NCBI GenBank assembly: GCA_022791055.1
Contig: JAAVYI010000034.1
Coordinates: 1-60,861, forward strand
DNA from: Clostridia bacterium
Lineage (GTDB): Bacteria > Bacillota > Clostridia > Christensenellales > Pumilibacteraceae
Direction of reading: 5' to 3'
DNA: 60,861 nt
Shown: one piece after another, positions 55,225 to 60,861 of the stretch
How positions within the stretch are numbered: position 1 is the first letter of the stretch
Layout of the letters: each line of letters starts with the position of its first letter
Translations under genes and position numbers: made by a program
Notes under the pieces: generated by a model
The model's database searches: none
Seen by the model: only the letters and a program-made list of their open reading frames with translations
Told to the model about the DNA's origin: nothing

Positions 55225-57347
55225 AACATTTGCAAGTTCGCTACAGGCTGATTTTCAACGAGGCGCAGATCGAAGTGCTTGACCGCGTGTGCGCCTTCGC
55301 CGAACGTATGCACGCCGACCAAAAGCGCGATTCGGGCGAGCCGTATATCATACACCCGATTGCCGTCGCCAACATTCTTTTGGATCTGGGGTTGGACTAT
55401 TGCACGGTAGCCGCCGCGCTGTTGCATGACTGTATCGAGGACACGCCGGCGACCGATGCGGACGTTCGCACGCAGTTTGGCGGCGAGATCGCCGATTTGG
55501 TCATGGGCGTCACCAAACTCGATAAAATTACCTTTAAATCCAAGGAAGAGGAACAGGCGGAAAATTTCCGTCGTATGTTCTTTGCCATGGCGAAGGATAT
55601 TCGCGTGATCCTTATTAAGCTGGCCGATCGATTGCATAATATGCGCACAATTTCCGGCATATCGGAAGCACGACAAATGGCGATGGCAAAAGAGACGCTC
55701 GAAATCTATGCGCCGCTCGCGTCGCGGCTGGGCTTAAGCTATCTGAAATGCGAGTTGGAAGATTTATGTTTGAAGGTATTGCACCCGGCCATTTACGACC
55801 GTCTTTCATGCGAAGTGGCGCTCAAGCGCACCGAACGGCAGGATTTGGTCGCGCACATTTGCAAGCGGCTGACCGAGCTACTCAAAGAACTGCATATCAA
55901 CGGCGAAGTCAGCGGGCGACCGAAACATTTTTACAGCATATATAAGAAAATGGCGGGCGGCAGCAAGACGTTCGACCAGATCTATGATTTGACGGCTGTA
56001 CGCGTCATCGTGGAAAACGTCAAAGACTGCTACGAAGTGCTCGGCATGATCCACACAATGTGGAAGCCGATTCCGGGGCGGTTTAAAGACTATATCGCCG
56101 TGCCTAAGCCGAACAATTATCAATCGTTGCATACGACGGTCATGACCAGTTACGGAATGCCGTTTGAAATTCAGATCCGCACCTACGAAATGCACAAAAT
56201 TGCCGAATACGGCATTGCGGCGCACTGGAAGTATAAGGAACACCGCGTCGATCATTCCGATTTGGACGAAAAACTCGAATGGCTGCGCGGCGTGATGGAC
56301 GTGCAAGGCGACGCCGCGACGCCGCAGGAGTTTTACGAGTCGCTCAAGCTCGACCTATACAGCGGACAGGTGTTTATCTTTACGCCGAAGGGCGACGTGA
56401 TCGCGCTGCCGGAAGGCTCGACGCCCGTCGATTTTGCATACAGCGTACACAGCGAAGTGGGTAATAAGTGCGTGGGCGCTAAGATCAACAACAAAATGGT
56501 GCCGCTCGAGACGAAGTTGCAAATGGGCGATTTTGTCGAGATCATCACGTCCAATGCGTCCAAAGGCCCCAGCCGCGACTGGTTGCGCTTTGTCAAATCG
56601 ACGCAGGCCAAAACCAAAATACGCGCGTTCTTCAAAAAAGAAATGAAGGACGACAACATCAAAAAGGGCAAGGATATGCTCGAGCATGAGGCAAAAGCGC
56701 GCGGGTTTACGCTCAGTCAGTTGTTCGTTCCCAAATGGCTCGACGTCATCATGCAACGCTATTCCATTTCGTCCATGGACGACATGTACGCGGCGATCGG
56801 GTACGGCGGTTTTACCGTCAATCAGATCCTACTCAAACTGATTGACTTTTACAAGCGGGAGCAGAACGAGAAACGCCCCGAGCGCGCGGTCGGCGCGGTG
56901 CGCAAAACCGACGGGCAGGGGATCATCGTCAAGGGACATGACGATTTGTTGGTGCGTTTGGCGCGTTGCTGTAATCCGGTACCCGGCGACGACATTATCG
57001 GCTTTATCTCGCGCGGCCGCGGCATCGCCATTCACCGTAAGTCTTGCCCGAACTTGAAGAATATCGAGGACTTCCGTCTGATCGAGGCGCACTGGGCCAA
57101 CGCCGGCACGGCGCCGTTTGTCGTGACTTTGCAGATCGAGGCTGCCAATTCGGGCGACTTACTGGCTAAAATTACTTCGTCCATTTCCGGGTTGAAACTG
57201 TCGATCGACAGTTTGAATGCGCGGCTGGATAAAAATCAGCGCGCGATCATCAATTTGGGCGTGCGCGTACAGAATATCGAGCAGGTCGAGACGTTGCTGT
57301 CTAAGGTGGAAGCGATTGCGGAAGTCGAAAAGGTATTTCGACAATAA
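55221..57347 (+). CDS. relA: Bifunctional (p)ppGpp synthetase/hydrolase
   Basis: 708 residues. The N-terminal HD hydrolase is intact (H-P-I-A-V near 49, L-L-H-D-C-I-E-D-T near 70), followed by the synthetase (Y-Q-S-L-H-T-T-V near 300), TGS domain (about 385-445) and C-terminal ACT domain. Because the HD residues are kept, it is of the Rel type that both makes and removes the alarmone. It controls the stringent response in the cytoplasm. Confidence 0.96.
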   Translation: MKHLQVRYRLIFNEAQIEVLDRVCAFAERMHADQKRDSGEPYIIHPIAVANILLDLGLDYCTVAAALLHDCIEDTPATDADVRTQFGGEIADLVMGVTKLDKITFKSKEEEQAENFRRMFFAMAKDIRVILIKLADRLHNMRTISGISEARQMAMAKETLEIYAPLASRLGLSYLKCELEDLCLKVLHPAIYDRLSCEVALKRTERQDLVAHICKRLTELLKELHINGEVSGRPKHFYSIYKKMAGGSKTFDQIYDLTAVRVIVENVKDCYEVLGMIHTMWKPIPGRFKDYIAVPKPNNYQSLHTTVMTSYGMPFEIQIRTYEMHKIAEYGIAAHWKYKEHRVDHSDLDEKLEWLRGVMDVQGDAATPQEFYESLKLDLYSGQVFIFTPKGDVIALPEGSTPVDFAYSVHSEVGNKCVGAKINNKMVPLETKLQMGDFVEIITSNASKGPSRDWLRFVKSTQAKTKIRAFFKKEMKDDNIKKGKDMLEHEAKARGFTLSQLFVPKWLDVIMQRYSISSMDDMYAAIGYGGFTVNQILLKLIDFYKREQNEKRPERAVGAVRKTDGQGIIVKGHDDLLVRLARCCNPVPGDDIIGFISRGRGIAIHRKSCPNLKNIEDFRLIEAHWANAGTAPFVVTLQIEAANSGDLLAKITSSISGLKLSIDSLNARLDKNQRAIINLGVRVQNIEQVETLLSKVEAIAEVEKVFRQ

Positions 57348-57363
57348 GCACAAGGGAGAACGC

Positions 57364-57972
57364 ATGATTCGGATTCGCACACTGGCAACGTCGCCGGTGA
57401 TGACCAATACGTATATTTTGACTTTTTTTAACCGTGACGCCATCGTCATCGATCCCGGCGGGAACAAAGCGGCGATCGATGCGGCTTTGGCGGAAGAAAA
57501 CGCGGTCTGCCGCGCCGTACTGCTGACGCACGCGCATTTCGACCATATCGGCGCGGTCGCGGCGCTCCAAAAGGACGGCGCAACCGTGTACATGCACGCT
57601 GACGACGTACATACGCTCGAGCACGCCAACATGGCGGAATTGTGCGGCACAGAGATCGCGTTGTTTCGCCCCGACGTGCTGTTTACCGAGGACACGCAAA
57701 CGGAGATTTGCGGGCAGTCGGTGCGCGTTTTGCATACGCCCGGTCATACGCCGGGCGGCGTTTGTTATATCGTCGGCGGCGCGCTGTTTTCGGGCGATAC
57801 GCTGTTTTGCTGTTCGGTCGGCCGCACCGACTTTCCCGGCGGCGACGCGGTTACGCTGACCCGCTCGATCCGTGACAAGCTGTTTACGCTCAAATGCGAT
57901 TATCCGGTTTATCCGGGACACGACCGCACGACGACGCTGTTCTTTGAAAAGGAGAACAATCCGTATGTTTAG
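57364..57972 (+). CDS. MBL-fold metal hydrolase (glyoxalase II-like)
   Basis: 202 residues from the ATG at 57364; a longer frame lies in relA. T-H-A-H-F-D-H-I-G holds the zinc ligands, with T-P-G-H-T-P-G-G, S-G-D-T-L and Y-P-G-H-D completing the site. The size and motifs match the small YcbL/glyoxalase II-like group placed between relA and hemZ in many Clostridia. The natural substrate is uncertain. GGGAGAA precedes the start. Confidence 0.92.
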   Translation: MIRIRTLATSPVMTNTYILTFFNRDAIVIDPGGNKAAIDAALAEENAVCRAVLLTHAHFDHIGAVAALQKDGATVYMHADDVHTLEHANMAELCGTEIALFRPDVLFTEDTQTEICGQSVRVLHTPGHTPGGVCYIVGGALFSGDTLFCCSVGRTDFPGGDAVTLTRSIRDKLFTLKCDYPVYPGHDRTTTLFFEKENNPYV

Positions 57973-59341
57973 CGTGCGCACCAACCGTCCGGCGTGGGAA
58001 AGCGAACTGCGAGAGGAAGTCGCGCAGTTTTTTCCCGATGCGAGCGAAGATATAACGGTCGAACACGTTTTCGATACGGCGCACCGCGTGTCTATCAACG
58101 GCGCGCCGATCGATTTCCAAGCCGAATTTTTGCAACCGAACTCGACGTCGCCGATCAACTATGATAAACGCAATGCCAAGTTGGCCGTTTATGCGGCGCT
58201 TTCGGCGTATACCGGCCGTCGCTTGCCGTGGGGCAGTTTGACGGGCATTCGGCCGACGCGTTTGCTCTATGAGTTGACCGATACCGGTATTTCTTTGGCC
58301 GACGCTTGTCGCACGCTCGAGCGCGTTTACGGCGTGTCGCACGAAAAGGCAAACTTGCTTGCCAAAATCGTGCAAGCGCAAAAGGGCGCCGTTGTGCGCG
58401 ACGAAAAGCAGGTCAATCTATACGCGCATATCCCGTTTTGCACCTCGCGCTGTACGTATTGTTCATTCGTCACCGAGGTGGTCGACAAGCGGCGGGCGTG
58501 GATCAAGCCGTATGTCGACGCTTTGGTGGACGAGTTGCAAGCCGCCCGTCGGTTTTTGGCAGACAACGGCTATCGCGTGTATTCGGTTTATATCGGCGGG
58601 GGAACACCGACCGCGCTGTCGGCGGAAGATTTGTCGCGCGTGTTGCAAGCCGCCGCCTATCCGGTCGAATACACCTGCGAGGCCGGGCGACCCGATACGA
58701 TCGACGCCGAGAAGTTGGCGGTCATGGCGGCAAACGGCGTGACGCGCGTCAGCATCAACCCGCAGTCCCTAGTCGAGCGCACGCTCGAGGCGATCGGCCG
58801 CAAGCACACGGTCGAGCAGTTTTTCGAGGCGTACCGACAGGCGGAAAAGCAGGACTTTATCATCAACACCGATTTGATCGCCGGGCTGAACGGGGAGACG
58901 ATCGACGACTTTACGTACACTTTAGACGCCGTTGCCGCATTGAAACCGCACAATATTACGGTGCATACATTGGCGCGCAAGAACGGTTCTACACTGACCG
59001 AAAACACCGCTTACGCCGCCAATGCGGACATCGAACGCATGACCGATTATTCTTTGCAAACGTTGACGAAGTGCGGGTATGCGCCGTATTACCTGTATCG
59101 GCAAAAGCGTATGCTCGGCAACCTGGAAAATGTCGGCTACACGCTACCGGGCGCGCGTTGCGTCAACAACATTACGACGATGGAAGATTGCATGAGCGTA
59201 TTCGCTTGCGGCGCGGGCGCGATCTCCAAGAGGGTCTATGCGGGCGGGCGCATTGAACGACTTGCCAATGTGCGCGACGTTTCGCTGTACTTACTGGAGT
59301 TTGCCGCGCGGCTCGAAAAGAAACAGGCGTTTTTTGGGTAG
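57965..59341 (+). CDS. hemZ: Coproporphyrinogen dehydrogenase-like HemZ
   Basis: 458 residues from the ATG at 57965, overlapping the previous gene by eight bases; an earlier in-frame start lies inside that gene. An N-terminal domain of about 150 residues precedes the radical SAM motif H-I-P-F-C-T-S-R-C-T-Y-C with C159, C163 and C166, then Y-I-G-G-G-T-P-T. HemZ-type enzymes decarboxylate coproporphyrinogen III without oxygen or act on related tetrapyrroles. It is distinct from HemW at 20487. Confidence 0.92.
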   Translation: MFSVRTNRPAWESELREEVAQFFPDASEDITVEHVFDTAHRVSINGAPIDFQAEFLQPNSTSPINYDKRNAKLAVYAALSAYTGRRLPWGSLTGIRPTRLLYELTDTGISLADACRTLERVYGVSHEKANLLAKIVQAQKGAVVRDEKQVNLYAHIPFCTSRCTYCSFVTEVVDKRRAWIKPYVDALVDELQAARRFLADNGYRVYSVYIGGGTPTALSAEDLSRVLQAAAYPVEYTCEAGRPDTIDAEKLAVMAANGVTRVSINPQSLVERTLEAIGRKHTVEQFFEAYRQAEKQDFIINTDLIAGLNGETIDDFTYTLDAVAALKPHNITVHTLARKNGSTLTENTAYAANADIERMTDYSLQTLTKCGYAPYYLYRQKRMLGNLENVGYTLPGARCVNNITTMEDCMSVFACGAGAISKRVYAGGRIERLANVRDVSLYLLEFAARLEKKQAFFG

Positions 59342-59361
59342 GCGAGGAAAACGCAAAACCG

Positions 59362-59562
59362 CATGAAAGTAAGCCGCTTGAAAAAGAAGTATTCCTTAAA
59401 GATTTGTTTGTGCGAAATGTTATGATAAACCGAGACCGACTACTCAAATTAAAAATCGGAGATACGCTCAATCTTAAGAGAGATCCTCAACCTTACGATG
59501 ATTTGATTGTGGCTATATTTAACGGAGATGTGCGTTTGGAGAGCTTGCTGATTTTGTTGTAG
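59362..59562 (+). pseudogene. HIRAN-like domain remnant
   Basis: One frame reads about 66 codons to the TAG at 59560-59562; its first ATG is at 59422 and has no ribosome site. The product includes F-L-K-D-L-F-V, then L-K-I-G-D-T-L-N-L-K-R-D-P and A-I-F-N-G-D-V-R-L, an order that recalls the HIRAN domain (G-D-x-L-x-L-x-R-E-P, P-Y-D, A-I-x-V). Both ends seem cut off, so this is probably a gene relic left by deletion. Confidence 0.45.
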
Positions 59563-59620
59563 TTATTCGTGTAGAAATACAATAATGTGGTTTATATTGT
59601 TGCAATGCTTTCGTGTATAG

Positions 59621-60240
59621 TCATTCCGATATGCTGAATTTTCTATAATGTATAGTCGATAAAATGCAAATCGGTAAAAAGAATAGGCACCAGCAAATCA
59701 AGGCTATCGTTCCGCCGTTGCCTTGATTGCTTGCGGGTAGCGGCAGAATAGGAACAAACATACAAACAAAAAAGATTCCGTGTAACATCAAAAGCCATTT
59801 CAACGCTTTATCGATTTTATTTTTTGCTTGTAAGTCAATCCGATAAAAAATGTAGAAATCGAAAGCAGACCATAGCCCAATAAATCGAGATTAAACAACC
59901 AACTGCCGGCCGCAGAAAATGAAAAGGCTTGCAAAATCTTTTCGTCAACCGATTTATATAAAACGGTAGTCAGTTGCGTAAAGTATACGATACTGATGAT
60001 AGTCGAATACATGACGCTTGTGCAAACGCCGATTTTAGCCGCCGCAGTCTCATTTTTTGCATAACAAGCGTAGGCAACGGCGGTTGCGACCCAGCCCCAC
60101 GAAAGAATGGTGCATACACCGTAACTCAAATTTTCTGTAAATGCGTTTTGCGCAAATAGCGCGATCAATAAGCAAATCATAAAAATTGTGACGGCGCTAC
60201 CGATCATGATAGATGCGATGAAACCGATTTTTCTATTCAT
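59621..60240 (-). pseudogene. Membrane protein gene split by a probable one-base deletion
   Basis: The first part (60240 to 59800) encodes 146 residues with four membrane helices. The second (59803 to 59621) opens with TTG and encodes 60 residues with two helices, without a ribosome site. Near 59820 the minus strand has a run of six A; adding one A joins both parts as K-N-K-I-D-K-A-L-K-W into one protein of about 205 residues with six helices. The family is unknown. The break may be a true mutation, slippage in the A run or a base-calling error. Confidence 0.65.
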
Positions 60241-60255
60241 GTTCCGCTCCGAATA

Positions 60256-60402
60256 ATGTTTCGACTAAACGATCGATCAAAGTATCATTTGCCGGTCGTC
60301 ATGGCCGGGGCCGTGGTCGCCTTGCTCCCGACGATTGCGCTGTACATTTTTGCGCAAAAATATTTCGTCACGGGCATTGCCATGTCGGGACTGAAAGGCT
60401 AA
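60256..60402 (+). pseudogene. C-terminal relic of a MalG-type sugar permease
   Basis: Forty-eight codons end in Y-F-V-T-G-I-A-M-S-G-L-K-G and TAA, preceded by V-M-A-G-A-V-V-A-L-L-P, the typical last helix and tail of MalG-family ABC permeases. The EAA loop and all other helices are missing, and no ribosome site precedes the ATG at 60256. It is a remnant of a second sugar importer. Confidence 0.75.
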
Positions 60403-60468
60403 GTAAGCGCGAAATATAACTTTCAAAAAGAGAGATCGGCAAAAAGCGTACTTCATACATACGATTAT

Positions 60469-60503
60469 AAAAAGCTCTCAAACAAATTGTTTGAGAGCTT
60501 TTT
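60469..60503. terminator. Strong bidirectional terminator
   Basis: AAAAAGCTCTCAAACA (60469-60484) pairs perfectly over 16 bases with the segment 60488-60503, leaving a tiny loop and T runs on both strands. It follows the permease relic on one side and the minus-strand gene on the other. Confidence 0.92.
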
Positions 60504-60536
60504 AAATGCAAATTATTTACAAAGATCAATTGAAAT

Positions 60537-60861
60537 TTAGCTGTTGCTATCGATGTGCGGATCGTAAAATAATATTTTCAAGTCTATGACTTTGCAATCG
60601 TATCCAACAATCTTTAACCTATTTAGTCCATTAGTTAAAGAAACAAGTTTTGTCGTTGTTAGTTCATTGGAATTGTTTTGTAAACGTTCTATTAAGACGG
60701 TTATGGCATTATTGCTATCAATAAATACAACTTTTGCATTACCGCTTTTAATATTCAAATCAATTTGTATTTCTATCTCTGCGTTATCTTCAAGTGTCTT
60801 CTTCCATAAGGTTTCGCGTCCGTCAAATTGTGAAGCAGTAAGCGAGTAGCCGCCTTCTATT
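60537..60861 (-). CDS. Unknown protein, C-terminal part
   Basis: The minus-strand frame is open from the window edge to the stop at 60537, giving at least 107 residues; the start lies outside. It reads G-G-Y-S-L-T-A-S-Q-F-D-G at the edge, then alternating strands with N-G-L-N-R-L-K-I-V-G-Y and ends D-P-H-I-D-S-N-S. It looks like a beta-sandwich domain, as in some secreted lipoproteins, but no family is recognised. It is more AT-rich than most of the window, which may indicate transfer. The strong terminator lies just after its stop. Confidence 0.65.
   Translation of the reverse strand, partial: IEGGYSLTASQFDGRETLWKKTLEDNAEIEIQIDLNIKSGNAKVVFIDSNNAITVLIERLQNNSNELTTTKLVSLTNGLNRLKIVGYDCKVIDLKILFYDPHIDSNS

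Noticed and set aside
60586..60849. 87-codon plus-strand frame
   Set aside because: It is antisense to the minus-strand frame that is open to the window edge and reads more like a protein; no ribosome site.

Overview
The window looks like a chromosomal segment from a spore-forming-lineage Bacillota (class Clostridia). Three gene blocks point that way: lepA-hemW-hrcA-grpE-dnaK-dnaJ-prmA-rsmE-mtaB; miaB-mutS-mutL-miaA followed by a ytxC-like gene; and yajC / scfA-scfB / secD-secF-recJ-relA-MBL-hemZ. Base composition is moderately GC, and good Shine-Dalgarno sites, lipobox lipoproteins and ATGA start/stop overlaps are common. A gut-associated uncultured clostridial lineage is my inference; nothing here fixes the genus. 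I found no rRNA, tRNA, CRISPR array or intact insertion sequence.

Layout. 1-13369: an accessory surface and sugar-use operon. It holds a Cys/His-repeat surface protein (5' end outside the window), a 992-residue secreted protein with three carbohydrate-binding-like modules, an SGNH-type lipoprotein, a sugar ABC importer without its own ATPase, a FucI-type isomerase, a ribulose-phosphate 3-epimerase, a glycosidase-like lipoprotein and a PfkB kinase. Together the enzymes could take an aldose (D-arabinose fits best on paper) into the pentose phosphate pathway. 13370-14750: a disturbed stretch with an orphan terminator, broken membrane-protein genes and three runs of nine G, each sitting inside the spacer of a plausible sigma-A promoter. 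14751-17176: an ABC exporter-like pair driven by the third of these. 17246-18492: a minus-strand GDPD/GtrA pair.

18691-29801: a conserved translation and heat-shock block with a consensus promoter and CIRCE operator before hrcA, then tRNA and rRNA modification enzymes and a HIT protein. 29830-34909: an unknown small protein, a two-component system, a small membrane protein and a cysteine desulfurase-ThiI pair. 34946-38340: a convergent lipoprotein and class A PBP whose ends overlap. 38435-45148: tRNA modification and mismatch repair. 45162-47966: a PLP enzyme, a YtxC-like protein and YajC. 48038-50042: a small membrane protein, then the SCIFF peptide and its radical SAM maturase. 50135-59341: protein export, RecJ, the stringent response, an MBL hydrolase and HemZ.

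59342-60861: a second decayed stretch with a HIRAN-like remnant, a membrane-protein gene split by a probable one-base deletion in an A run, the last 48 codons of a sugar permease, a strong terminator and the 3' end of an unknown minus-strand gene.

The most unusual signals are the poly-G promoter spacers, the Cys/His repeat protein, and the cysteine-containing C-terminal anchors on the first two proteins.
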